Positions 10,076 through 22,300 of a stretch of DNA of 57,500 bases are shown here, one piece after another. The stretch comes from Symbiodinium natans (taxonomy: Eukaryota; Sar; Dinophyceae; Suessiales; Symbiodiniaceae): positions 1 through 57,500 of the forward strand of contig CAJNDS010000149.1 of NCBI GenBank assembly GCA_905221605.1. Reading direction: 5' to 3'. The first letter of the stretch is position 1; every line of letters starts with the position of its first letter. Both the position numbers and the translations under genes were made by a program. The notes under the pieces are model-generated. The model was not told where the DNA came from. It saw only the letters and a list, made by a program, of their open reading frames with translations, and made no database searches.

Positions 10076-11638
10076 CCAAGCGCCGATTAAGCAGGTGGAG
10101 TCTTATAGGAACCCGCTCTTTAGCTAAGGGATATAAGGAGGGGTCCCTAGAAAGCACCCGAAATTTGATTCACACCCCCTTTTCAACCCTTTCTGTACCT
10201 TATAAGTCCCATGACCCCTCAAGGTCTCTTGTAAGGGTCCGTTTGTCCCGTGATTTAGGATCTCGCGAAAAAGGTTTCCCCTGAATCCTAAAGGCTACAG
10301 GGTGTGGGGATCCAGCGAGTAGGATTTGACTTTTAGGATCTAGGGCCATCTAGGGCCCTCCTCTTCAGGATTTAAGGATGCCCTTCTTTAACAGGATTTA
10401 GGGAACGACAGAAAGGAAGGAAGGCTTAGGGACAAAGCCTTAGGGGCCCCATTCTTTAGGATTTCAGGGGTTGCTGCTCCGCGGGCCCTTGCGCTGGCAG
10501 AGTCGCCCGCGTAGCCTGTTGGTGGGGCGACAGAAGGCCAGCCCACGTTCAGGAGCAGGCCAGTGGAGGATTGCGAGGCCCGTAAGCGCACCTACCAGAA
10601 CACGCAAGCCGTGTGCAGCGCTTTCAGGCTTCCAATTCATTCCATTCTCTGATCCCTGATGACGCTGACCTCGGTCGAGGGCAGCGCCGACGACTCGCGC
10701 CACCAGCTGCAGTGCAGTGCACGGCAGCGCGCCCACTTCCTTTCCCCGTCTCCTGATCCCCGTCGAGGACACTGGATGCACCCTTGTGGCTGCCCATCAT
10801 TCAGCGAGCTTGATATCGATTTGCTTTTTCTCGCCCTCAGAAGTAGGCGTGGTTTAGTCAGGTTCTGCGCCGCCCTCAGAAGCAGGAATGGTAGCTTGAA
10901 CCACACTTCTTGGCCTTCGTGTTAGGAGCTCTGTCGTTGTAAGCAAGATCTAGAGACCCAAGTCCGTTTCACTAAACCCCCAGAATCTTGTTCCAAATCG
11001 TAAGAGGAGAGCCCCTGGGAAACCCGGAATCCTATCTTGGTGCTAAAATCCTCAAGAGCGGGATCTCCAAATTCTTTTCATCTTATTCCCGTAATGCTTT
11101 ATTACTCCTTATATTTTATAACTCCATACATCCTATTCCCTAAACCTGAAAGGGGGAGGGTTCCTTAGATCCTAAAGAGGAGAGCCCATACACCCCAAAA
11201 AACAAGCCTTATTCCCGACAACTTTTTCGCTAAGCTCTAAAGAGTGCAAAATCTTGTTCCCTAAATTTTATTCCGTTAATCCTATATTCCCCATATCCTC
11301 TTGCACAAGACATAAGGCGGGCGGTAAACGAAGCCCGAGCTCCCAGAAAAGGCTCCAAACAGGGTGAAAAAGAAGGCACGGAAAACCCCCCCGTGTGCCT
11401 AAACCTTAATGTAGTTAATGTAGTTCACGAAATCTTCAACGACTAAAGTGTGGGGCCGAAACCTTAAACACATAAGGTTTAGGAGCAGGGCCCGACAGAT
11501 GTGTTATTTGTTTTTTCCCCCCTCCGCTCATCAGGCTTGCGGTATTTAGATTTTGTGTTGCTGCAAAATTTATGTTGTTTCGGTCTGGAGAGGTTTAGGG
11601 TGGCTTGTATCGTACTTGAAACACAAAAAGTGTAGATC
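10076..11638. other. Gene-poor DNA with TTTAGG-like motifs
   Basis: Many degenerate GGATTTAGG and CCTAAAC motifs, for example 10255-10400 and 11100-11480, resembling decayed telomere-like sequence. Short open frames at 10470-10925 have no family match. Confidence 0.5.
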
Positions 11639-11639
11639 C

Positions 11640-11755
11640 GTGGGGGGGGGGGGGGTGATAAGATATATATATATATAATGTCTAGGATTAATTATAGATA
11701 TATAAATATTATATATGTATATTAATTATCCACCCCCCCCCCCCCCCCCCCCATG
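11640..11755. repeat. Poly-G, AT-rich core, poly-C inverted block
   Basis: About 14 G at 11641-11655 is followed by GTGATAAG and some 75 nt of AT microsatellite. Then come TTATCCA and about 19 C at 11733-11751. The G run and C run with their GTGATAA/TTATCCAC flanks are reverse complements and could pair as a stem around an AT-rich loop. Confidence 0.85.
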
Positions 11756-11967
11756 ACCTACCCAGATCTGTTTCCCTTGTAAATACCGTTTAAATCCCGC
11801 GCGTACCCTATGCCATTTTTTGCTACTCCCAGTGGCTGTCTCGACAAAACAGACCCCGCACGGACCACAGGACTGGACGCCGAGACGGGCGAGACCAAAA
11901 AACAAAAAAACCCAGTCTTTTAGAGAATGGGGAGGGGAAGTTGAAAACGATGATTTTTTTTGTCTTG

Positions 11968-12400
11968 CCTCGTCGTAAAAAGATGGTTTTGGTCTGGTCT
12001 GCCTCATGAAAACCATCTTTTTACGAGGGAAAAGTAGGTTTTTCTATGAAAAACCATCTCTTTACCAAGGAAAAGTTGGCATGAAAAGCCATCTTTTTAC
12101 AACGTAAAACAAAAAACAATCTTTTTCAAACTCCACCCCCTTCTCTAAACAAGATGGTTTTTCTTTGGTTTTTTGGTTTTGCCTCGTAAAGGATTTCATA
12201 GGAAAACCAACTTTTCCCTTGTAAAAAGATGGTGTTGGCTTGGTGTTCTTAGTGAAAACCATCTTGTTGCGAGGGAAAAGTTTGTTTTCCTATGCAAAAC
12301 CATCTTTTTACGAGGCAAAACCCAAAAAAACAATCTTTTTCAAAATCCCCTCCCCATTCCCTAAAAAAAGATGGGTTTTTCGGTTTTTTTGTTTTGCCTC
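11968..12400. repeat. Cluster of fold-back repeats (AAAACCATCTTTTTACGAGG)
   Basis: CGTAAAAAGATGGTTTT at 11974-11990 pairs perfectly with AAAACCATCTTTTTACG at 12009-12025. The same arm recurs in both orientations up to about 12390, and a second hairpin is centred near 12240. Open frames such as MVFxxxTxPxPSFY are this repeat read as protein on both strands. Confidence 0.85.
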
Positions 12401-12499
12401 GTGCCTCTCTCGGGCCAGAACTGTTCAGCTCTACATGTAGCTGTCCAGTGGACGGTTTTGGTTCGAAGCAGGACGTGTCAGCATGCTTGGAGGCTAGTT

Positions 12500-13565
12500 G
12501 GTTTCGGTCAGTCTTAAATTATAGCATTCCTATTCCTATTAATGTAAAAGGGTTCCTAACCATCTTTATCGGACTTCTTCTCCTTTTACTTATGTTCTTA
12601 TGAACTTTCAGAGTGTTCTTGTTCAGAATCAGAGGATTCCTAATGCTTTTCAATAGGGTTCTTATGCATTTCAACAAGGTTCTTAATCATTTAACGTGGT
12701 TCTTTCAATTCCAATAGGGTTCCTCTGAAATGAAAAATCTTTTTTCAGATTCATATTGGTGCCTATTCATTTTAGTGCGTCTCCAAGTAATTTTAATGGT
12801 ATTCTTTTCAAATTTGAATAGCATTCCTAGTCCTATTAAGTCTAATAGGATCACATTAAGTCTAACAGGAAGCCAAGAAATTTTGAAAAGGAACCACATT
12901 GAATTTTGTAGGATTCCTATTGGTTCCTATTCATTTCAATGGGATTCCTCTTCATTGTAATAGGGTTCCTATCAACTCGTAATGGGGTTCTTATCAATTT
13001 TACTGGGGTTCCTAATCAGTTCCGATTAGCGTCAAAGGGTTCCTAACCATCTTAAAGGGACTCCTCTACCAAGGACTCCCCTACCATTTCAGAATATTCT
13101 CACAAATTTTCATATATGTATTTGTAGGATTCCTATTCATTCCGATTAATTTATTGGGATTCCTCTTCATTTTCAAAGGATTCCTATTAATTTGCAATAG
13201 GGTTCTTATAGTTTTTAGTGGTGTTGCTTGTAAATTCCTATTGATGGTAGGACCCTCTTCATTTGAAAGATTCCTCTTAATTTGTAAAACGGTTCTTATG
13301 AATTTTGGTGGGGTTCCTTACAAAATTTAATAGGATTCTAATTCATCATAACAAGATTCAGAGAAATATTAACAGGATGCCTATGTAGATTTAATGGAAT
13401 TCCCACATTCCCGTGAATTCAAAAAGGGTCCCTTTTCATTTTCACAGGCTCCTTACTATTCTTCATGGGGTTCTCTGATTTTTCTACATTTTTAATAGCA
13501 TTCCCGTGACGTTTGATACAGAGTTCCTCTGACTCAAATATGATTCCAAGCCCTTAAAAGCATAC
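12500..13565. repeat. AT-rich degenerate repeat (GGGTTCCTATTCATTT)
   Basis: GGTTCCTA, GGATTCCTATTCATTT and AATAGG recur every 20-60 nt for a kilobase with much divergence. No gene is supportable. This block is far more AT-rich than its surroundings. Confidence 0.8.
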
Positions 13566-13740
13566 CCATGACTAAGTATGGATTTCTTACTCCGACACGG
13601 CCTCACGGTAGGTCATAGGGGGTACATTTTTGTATATATATATATATACTGCTCATGCATGGGCGGAATAGTGGTGGCACACCCTCGGTGGCCCATCCAC
13701 ATCCGGACGTTTTCAATCGGCAAAAGGGGGGCAAGGGCGT

Positions 13741-14410
13741 CGCCTTGGACGCTTAACGTCTATTCTGCGCGTGCTATTTGTTTTCTTGGATTTTCCCCGA
13801 AAACCAATTCTGAAATTGGGTTCTCGTTTGGCGCTTCAAATTCTTGGAGGGTCGGACGGAATGAATTTTGACGGGAGGCCGCGGACCATGCATGGAGGTT
13901 GACGGACGGGTTCGGCGCGGAAGGGGAGCGACATTCGGTTGATGGGCAGGGGATATGGGGACACGTGGATGCCCCCTCCGCGCCCTCCGCGTTTGCAAGC
14001 CCGCGGCGTCCGCACCCTCCGCGCCCTCCGCGCCCTTCCGCCCTCTGCACACTTCGCGCCCTCCGCGCCCTCTGCGCCCTCTGCGCGCTCCACGCTCCCG
14101 CACCCTCCGCGCCCCCCGCGCCCTCCGCGCCCCCCGCCCGCCCTCCCTCATCCGCACCCTCCGCGCGCCCATCGCGCCCCCTCCGCACCCTCCGTGCCCT
14201 CCGCGCCCTCCGCGCCCGCACCCTCCGCGCCCCCTCCGCGCCCTCCGCGCCCCCTCCGCGCCCTCCGCGCCCTCCGCGCCCCCACCCAGGACACAGAGCG
14301 CTGACGGGGTGCATTGCGTCTATTCTGCGGGTGCGTTGCGTCTATTCTGCGGGTGTTTCCTTTGTAAAGTATGTGTTTACAAGGCACACACGTGCAGCAC
14401 AGCCTTTAAG
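13741..14410 (+). mobile_element. GC-minisatellite element, copy C
   Basis: Same orientation as copy B. It starts with CCTTGGACGCTTAACGTC, shares about 180 bp with copies A and B (through GACGGAATGAATTTTGACGG and CATTCGGTTGATGGGCAGGGG), has a CCCTCCGCG array at about 13972-14285, and ends with TCTATTCTGCGGGTG twice and TTTACAAGGCACACACGTGC. It has no credible coding region. Confidence 0.72.
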
Positions 14411-14754
14411 TGTCTTACCCCCCCCCCTCCGCTTTCATTCCTCATCGTTTCAGAGGCAAGGCCTCGCACGTGTAAATCATTGTCTCACATTGTGATGCCG
14501 ATAACAAGAAGGACACGAAGGTGATAGAATCTGATTCGTGCGTACTTTGAGGAACTCCGTTCACGCAAAAGGAGAATCTTGTTTCGTGGCTACACTCACC
14601 ACATCTCCCCAGTAATACCCTGGGTCTGAGCGGTGCAACTGGCAGATGTGGCAGGCAGCCGGCAGTTTCACCAACAAACTGATGGGTTTTGGCGTATTTA
14701 TCGCCGAGGAGTCCCAGGCTGCAGGGAAAGCGCGGGCTCGTTGCGCTTGCACGA
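14411..14754. other. No confident gene
   Basis: A frame near 14640-14730 reads WQAAGSFTNKLMGFG. It may be an exon, but nothing confirms it and the opposite strand is equally open. Confidence 0.3.
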
Positions 14755-14999
14755 TGTTTGTGTGTTGTGTGTTGCGCGTGTCGCGCGTGTTGCGCTTGTC
14801 GCGCGTGTTGTGCGTGTTGTGCGTGTCGTGCGCGAGACGCGTGTTGCGCGTGTGGTGCGTGCTGGTGCGTGTCGTTTGTGTGTCGTGCGTGTTGTGCGCG
14901 TTGCGCGTATCGTGCGTGTTGTTTGTGTGCGTGTGTCCGTGTGTGCGTGTGTGCGTGTGTGCGTGCGTACGTGCGTGCGTATGTGCATGCGTGTGGGGT
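14755..14999. repeat. GT-rich region (TGTCGCGCG, TGCGTG)
   Basis: Imperfect TGTTGCGCGTGTCGCG and GTGTGCGTGC units that grade into the longer array to the right. Confidence 0.85.
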
Positions 15000-15838
15000 G
15001 GGGTGGGGTGTGGGGTGTGGGGTGTGGGGTGTGGGGGGTGGGGTGTGGGGTGTGGGGTTGGGGTGTGGGGTGTGGGGTGTGGGGTGTGGGTTGGGTGGGG
15101 TGTGGGGGTTGGTGTGGGGTGTTGTGGGGTGGTGGTGTGGGGTTGGGGTGTGGGGTGTGGGTGGGGGGTGTGGGGTGTGGGGTGGTGGGGTGTGGGTGGG
15201 GTGTGGGGTGGGGTGTGGGTGTGGGGTGTGGGGTGTGGGGTGGGGGGGTGTGGGTGTGGGGGGGGTGTGTGGTGGGGTGTGTGGGGGTGTGGGGTGTGGG
15301 GTGTGGGTGTGGGTGTGGGGTGGGGGTGTGGGGTGGTGGGGGGGTGTGGTGTGGGGTGTGGGGTGTGGGGTGTGGGGTGGTGTGGGGGTGTGGGGTGGGG
15401 TGTGGGGTGTGTGTGGGGTGGTGTTGGTGTGGGGGTGTGGGGTGTGGGGTGTGGGGTGTGGGGTGGGTGGGGGTGTGGGTGGGGTGTGGGTGTGGGGTGT
15501 GGGTGTGGGTTGTGGGGTGTGGGTGTGTGTGGGTGTGGGGTGTGGGGTGTGGGGTGTGGTGGGGTGTGTGTGGGTGTGTGGGGTGTGGGGGTGGGGTGGG
15601 GGTGTGGGGTGTTGGGGTGTGGGGTGTGGGTGTGGGTTGTGGGGTGTGGGGTGTGGGGTGTGGGGTGTGGGGTGTGGGGTGTGGGGTGTGGGGTGTGGGG
15701 TGTGGGGTGTGGGGTGTGGGGTGTGGGGTGTGGGGTGTGGGGTGTGGGGTGTGGGGTGTGGGGTGTGGGGTGTGGGGTGTGGGGTGTGGGGTGTGGGGTG
15801 TGGGGTGTGGGGTGTGGGGTGTGGGGTGGGGTGGGGTG
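15000..15838. repeat. GGGGTGT heptamer array
   Basis: About 840 bp of TGTGGGG. It is irregular from 15000 to 15630 (GGGGTGG, GGGTGTG variants) and almost perfect from 15640 to 15825. All three + frames and a minus frame stay open across it, giving fake Gly/Val/Cys/Trp or His/Pro/Thr proteins of 400-590 codons. It has strong G-quadruplex potential on the + strand. Confidence 0.97.
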
Positions 15839-17448
15839 GTGGCGTGCGTGCGTGCGTGTCTCTGTGTGGGTGTGTGTGTGTGTGTGCTTCGCATGACGTT
15901 CAACCGAAGGTCTGGGCTCAGAAGGGTGCGGGCCCTAGGGCCCCAGAGATTGGTGTGACAAAGTCTGCTTTCAACTTGTGCACGAGGCGGATGGGAGAAG
16001 CTGAAGGTATCCCCTTCTCTGTGACAGTCGAGAGTGGGAGAAGGGCAGGAAGCCCAAATGAAATCACAGTGCGACGTTCCGCTCTGCAGGCCTTGGTCGA
16101 TGGCAGCGGAGGCCTAACATTTCTCGCGCATTCTTCGCATTTCTCGCATTCTGACGCATTCTGTTGTTGCGGTACTCAGTTGTCACACTATGAAGGCGAG
16201 TCCGAGGAAGCAGAAACGAAGAGCGTGAAAGACTTCAAGCAGGCGTGTTCTCTGGCGCGTATGCACAGCACTACAATCACTACAACAGCAGAGAAGTCAG
16301 CAACGAAGGCAACTCACAAAAGGCAATTCACACAATGCAGCAATGCATTACACACGCTTCAGAGAGTGAGGCCTGGGCCAAGAAGCGCACGATGCCCAGT
16401 GAGTGGCCAGTGCCCAGCGAGACGGCGCTTGTCCATTGACTCACGTCGAGACAGCTCGAGAACTTAACTGGGATAGCGGAATGGCGGCATAGCGAGATCC
16501 AACTCAGCTCCAAGATGTGACATTCCCTGTTACTTCTGGCGCTTTTTCTTGTCGTCAATTCATCAATCTGAGGTGCCTTGGCAACAAAGAGCTTGGAGGA
16601 CTTGCGACAGGCAAAGGAAAACTCTCAGTACCAACATCGCCAAAAAACCTTTGGTAAACCTCTCTCGACCATCCGTGTCACAATTTTTGACTCTCTCCCT
16701 CTCCGTCTGATTCTCTCTCATCTCCATATCTCTATCTTCAACAATAGAAGTTGTACCAGAGACCGATCACTGTGATTGAAAGTCTGATATGACTTTCGGC
16801 CCCTTGTAGCTGCCATTGCTCATTGCTCGGAGAGGCACGGAAGGATCTCGAGGATGCCCTGGAAAGGGACCAGTGAGTTGCCAGTGAGTTGCCAGTGAGT
16901 TGCCTTCAGGGCCGAAGAACGGTCACTGCCTTCCCACGGAAAGCCGTGGGAGTGTGGAAATTGAGCTGCGCTGAGTGCACTGCCCGTGTGTCCTGTGACA
17001 AAAAATGCGGGCTGGGCTGAGCTGGGAGCAGGGCTGAGAGCCTGAGCTGGGCCGAGAGTCCGAGCGGGGAAAACGTCACAAGATGTCAGATGTCACTTGC
17101 AGTTGGGACAGTCGCAGTTGAGACATTCACCGGCATCACGCAACGCATGCGACTGAGACGGGGCTCCAGCAGGGCCTCCAGTCATGGGGGAAACTGATGG
17201 CGACCGCAAACGCACGGGGCTCGTTTATCTTACGGTGCCATGCTCCAGTGTTGATCGCTGAGTCATCTGTCCGTGTCCTATCACAGAGGCCCTGCCGAGG
17301 ATTCCGCACAGGTTGGGGATGGACGTCCCAAAATCTCCCCCCCCCCCCCCCCCCCAAAAAAAAACTCCCACCAATTCTCTCTCGGACATCTCTCTCCTCC
17401 CGCCTCTCTTCTCTCTCCTTGGACCTCTCTCTCTCCCCGCCGCCGCAG
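15839..17448 (+). other. Possible 5' exons of the KH gene; otherwise no gene
   Basis: A candidate exon, 16243-16304, reads VFSGAYAQHYNHYNSREVSN between AG|G and a GA donor. It has a phase (0 at its 3' end) that would fit the first firm KH exon at 17449. A frame at 15900-16030 (EIGVTKSAFNLCTRRMGEAEG) is also open. Neither has alignment support. GCCAGTGAGTT is repeated three times near 16873-16902. Confidence 0.35.
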
Positions 17449-19349
17449 GCTGCGGATGCCGCTGTGGAGACGGCGTCCAAGCAGACGGAGAGGCCCAGGA
17501 AGCGCAGGCGGGAGCCCCCCCCCCGCATCTTTGATGACCGCCTAATCGAACGGCCACATAGGACAGGAAGGATTTAATTCAATAGCGGAGCATGATGCTG
17601 TTCTTATAAGGTGCCTTCCTTTGTGATAAAGGGCATGAGTAGCAAATGAGTCGTCCTTGGCCGCAGGAGTGGCTGGGACGATGTTGGGGATGGCACGCAG
17701 GCGCGTGGCGATGCGTGGCGCCGTGGCGCGTGGTTGACGCAGCACACGAGCATGTGTGAGAGTGGGGAAGAGCGCGTGAGAGCGTAATGAGGCGCCAGCG
17801 TGATCCTTGCATGTCGAAGACCACGGAGAACGGGCCAAAACACGGCTGAGGCACTGCCTGCAGCGCCGCCCACGATCCCCATGTCTGTGCGGCTCTCAAC
17901 GGTGGACTTGAATTGTTGCTCGCATCTGCTCGGTCGCTGCTTTTCTTGCTTTTCCGCGCGTGTCGTTGTGAAAGCTGCTTGTGATGGGATGTGATTTTTC
18001 CGTGATTTTCCGAGGTGCCTCCTGGCGCAGCAGTGGTCGAGTTCAAGGTCAGACTTGGTGTTCTGGGACGTTCTGGGAGTGCAATTTGGTGACGCCTGAG
18101 CATCTCCCAGCATCTCCCAGCATCTCCCAGCATCTCCCAGCATCTCCCAGCATCTCCCAGCATCTCCCAGTGTCACAGGTGGATCAGGGCGTTGTGGGCG
18201 CGTGACTTAAATATTAGAGAAAAAGACTAGATCTTGTGTTACATCTTGTGTTACGTCTTGTGACAGTGGAGTCCAAGTCTGAGGATTCCTGATTGGCAAG
18301 GGCGGCGAGACCTTGCGGAGTATGGAAGTCAGCAGCACCGCGACCATCAAGATCGACCAGACCTCCAAGGACCCCTTCCTCTCTCTTGCATTGCTTGCAT
18401 TGCTCTCTCTCTTCCTCTCTCTCTTGCATTCCTCTCTCTCTTGCTCTCTCTCTTGGAGCCTCTCTGGCTGGGCTGGGGGCCAGGAGATGGGGTACAGCAT
18501 GGTCCGAATCACGGGCTCTGAACAGGCGGGGCGAGTCTCCAACCGTCTCTCCGTGCCTTGCTGGACTTGAGGAACTTGAGGCCCAACACAGCTGCCCGCA
18601 AAGAAGGCTCCAACTCTGACGCCACGCCACGCCAGGCGGACGTTGAAGGGGGGAAGGCGGGTCCTGCACCCGCCTGTTGCCTACAAAAAGTACCCATTCC
18701 AATTCAATAAAGCTCACACAAAGGGCTGCCAGATCAAGGCAAGCTGGTCGGGTGACCCGGGGGGTGTTCTGACAACCTAGACACCTACGGCCCGCGGATT
18801 CTTCAGGGTGAGTCTGTGCAACGAGCAGAGGGGCCCTCTGCCAATGAAGCTGCTTCAATGAAGCTCTGTCTGATCACCTGTGCTTACTTTCTCTCCCCGG
18901 ACATGAATCCAAGCCTGCTTCCCATTCGAGAGAGAGCGAGAGAGAGAGCGAGAGCGAGACAGAGAGAGAGAGAGAGAGGGTGGAGGGGAAAGAGACGTTA
19001 GAAAGAGGGAGCGATAATGCCGAAAGAACAAAAACAAAAACAAGAGAAGACCTACAGCTATTTAGACCATTAAAAGAGTTATCACACCGATGTTGGAGCC
19101 TTTATTTTGAGTGGACTTCAGGGATAATTGGGTGGAGGCGGGCATTCTTTGGGGGTTGGGTCACTCTGCGTGACACTCGGGATTCCCTGCATATGGGCAC
19201 TTCTCTCTCTTTTGTTTGTTTGCTCCTTTTCTTTGTTTCTGGGGTAGGGGCAAGGGTGGGCGCTCCAAAGATTGGAGCGGGACGGAATGCACAACGCAAA
19301 GTGTGTGAGCGTGTGTTTGTGTGTGTGTGTGCGCGCGTGTGTTTGTCTC

Positions 19350-19387
<38 letters not shown>

Positions 19388-22300
19388 TGTGTGTGTGTGT
19401 GTGTGTGTGTTTGTGTGTTTGTGTGTGTGTATGATTGAAGCACATGCGTACTGTCTTCCTGCACATTCCTGAGGCGGTGGCCGTGGCCAAGGCGCTCTTG
19501 GACGGCCGCATCAGCGAGAAACGCACGAACGTCCAGTCCAACCGCCGTGAGGACGGGGTTTGGCAGTGTTTCCGCTAGGCCCACGAGGCTCTCTCGAACA
19601 CAACCCATGCATTCTAACCAGTGTTCATGTATTCATACACATACCCTCTGCACGTATGCGAGACCACGCGCGAGGTGCCCCACGACACGGGGAATGGCGC
19701 CGTTGGCCCGGGGACCTTGAAGCGCGCTGCGCGTTTTCTCGCCTCTCCGCGAGGCTTTGTGAAAGTTAAGGATGTTTTACAAGCGGATTTGTTGTTTGCG
19801 GTTTTTGCTTTTAACGGTTCTGAGCTTATCTAAGGGCTAAGGCCGCTTCCGCCGACCCCGGAAAAGGCGCCAGCGAGAGAGTAGAAGGGCAGGGGCTTCA
19901 GGGTTTAGGGTTCAGGGCCGAGGGTTTAGGGTCTCGGGTTAGGGCGCCTGACGTAGGACGTAGGGTTTCTAGGGGGGCATGGGTTGGGGGGGCCCCCCAA
20001 GCCCCGACCCCTCCCTATGCCCCCCCAATACCCCCCCATGCCCCCGTCCCAGTCATCCCGGGCTGTGTGGGGTGGGATTGGGGAGGGAGGCATGGGGTGT
20101 GGGGGTAGGGGATGGGTTTGAGTAGGGGTACAGGAAAAGCACTAAAAATGTCGGTGGGCGCAAGTTGTAAACCAGGATAAAGAAGAACCTTGACGTTTTT
20201 TTGGGGGGTGTTGGAGCAGGCTGTAAACCAGGTTGCAGAAGAACTTTAGCGTTTCTTTGGGGTGTGGGGCGGGGGGGGTGGGTTGGGGAGGCATGGGGTG
20301 GGACATGGGGAGGGAGGATGCCCCGACTCTGAGCGGAAAGGGCCCTTCACTTGCGCTCGCGTTACTCCGAGGTTGGGAGACGCAAATCGAGCAGTCGGGG
20401 GCCTTGGGGTGGAGGATCGGGGATCAGAGGGGATCACAGAGAAAGTTCAGAGTAAATTGAAGTGAGAAGTAGAGAAAAAAAGCACGGTGAAGTTCTCTTA
20501 TGAGTTTTCCCAAGGTCTGCCGTGGGGTTCTTCATCGGCAAGCAGGGCGAGTACATCAAGCGGATACAGGTGTCCAAGTCGCATCGAGTCGCGTCGCATC
20601 TCCGGGTGGAGTTTATCGCAGGACAGCAGTTTTTTTTAATTATTTTATTCTTTTTTCCTTTTGTTGTTTTTTTGCCTTGCAGAATCAAGGCACAGACGGG
20701 TGCCACTGTGGCCGGGGTCCTGGTGCTCCACAGAGTTGCAGAGCAAGATCGTCAGAGTGTGAGGTAATCGACCAGGAGACGAAGGACTATGGGTGCCTCG
20801 AGATTTCTTGGATTTCCTCCAGGGCCCTAGGGACTGTGGCACTGTGGAGCTTCGTCGGAACAGTGGAACCTGGTAGGTACAGCATGATCCGAATCATGGA
20901 TGGGCCTGGCCCTTCAGAGTTGCCATAAGTTTTCTTAGCATCTGTTTGAATTGTGTTGTCCAGTACACTGCCAGTGTGCGACTCAGCCGACTCAGGCCAG
21001 GCTTGCGAGAAGCTTCGGAGATGGTGAAATACAGGCGCTGCACAGGGCAGCGCGGTACTGCGGGTGCCATGAGATATGGTTGATATGAATGGCCTCTGTC
21101 GCACTGTCCAGGTTGGATCAGGTGAAGGAGGTCCGAAGCCTACTTCCCACAGTGTCTCACTTCCACATTCGCGTATTCAGTTACCACGAACACGGCAGAT
21201 CGCGAGAAATCTGTGCAAAGCGAACTTGCTTGTGCCTGCGCGCGGGCTTGTGAAGGCAGCGGTGCAGCGCGCGCCTGCAGGTGCGAACTGCAGAAGACAG
21301 CTGCGGTTCTCGAATCGAGTTGCTGCTTGTATTTGCACTTGGGCTTGGCATGGCTTGGCCTTCGCTGTGTCAGGTGAGTACGAGGAACTTTCAGTTCCTC
21401 AAGGCTGGCGACCTAAGAAGTCCTCACTGGTTCACAACAATGCCGGGCTCTGAGACCTGTGAGAGCTGAGGCCAGGTGGGAGCAATCATCGGCCGTGGGG
21501 GTGAGACCTTGCGGCAGATCAAAGCCGAGAGTGGTGCAATCATTGTGTTGAGCCAGGAGACCAAGGGACAAGGTTTTAGCACTGTCCGGTTTGCTGGAAG
21601 CCAAGAGGCGGTTGAGAAAGCAAAAGACTTGGTCCAGCAGAGACTGGCCGAGCGAGAGACATGGGGAAACTGGGGAGGTGGTGGTGGTGGCTCTGCTGGT
21701 GTTCCTGCTGGTGGCAATTGGGGCGGCAACTGGCAGTATGGCAAAGGTGGTGACTTTGGCAGTGGCATTAACCCCCCTCCGCCACCACATGGCAAGGGCA
21801 CCAAAGGAAACGACGGAACCTGGGGTGGACTCAGTGGACTTGGACTCAGTGACGACTGGGGCAATTCAGGCTGTTCAGGCTGTTCAGGCTGTGGATTTGG
21901 AGATGGCTTGGGACACCCTGGCAATGACCTGGGTCAGGGCTTCTCCGATCCGCCTCCCCCGCCCCCTTCATTTCCTTCCGACACCTTCAGCCAAGGCAGC
22001 CAAGGCTGCCAAGGCTGCCAAGGCTGCCAAGGCTGCCAAGGACTCCAGCCCATGGCTGCACACGCACCTGGCGCTCCTTGCGGCTGCGGAGCGCCGTGCG
22101 GCTCCGCGCCGTGCGGTTCCTGCGGAGGGCCTTGTGGACCTTGCGGAGCATGTGGGTCCTGCGGGTCCTGCGGGTCTTGCGGGTCCTGTTGCGGCCCCTT
22201 GCCAGGCCCAATAGCCGCCCCCTTGAATGCGCCACCCTTGGGCGCCGCGCCTTTGCAGCCCTTGAATGCCCCGACGATGGGGCAGCCCCTGCAACCACTG

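Noticed and set aside
9789-10284. Repeat protein SIFNLQS of over 110 residues
   Set aside because: It is a translation of the ATCTTCA heptamer; equally regular in two frames, with no start context or domain.
14633-16467. Open frames of 400-590 codons rich in Gly, Val, Cys and Trp (or His/Pro/Thr on the minus strand)
   Set aside because: They are the GGGGTGT array read in every frame; a 7 nt unit without stops keeps all frames open.
17449-17577. Reading the NLS-bearing exon to its own TAA as the end of a separate protein
   Set aside because: A GA donor after CGCCTAATC joins it in phase 0 to GTGGATCAG at 18179, completing the first KH strand (RLI then VDQGVVG).
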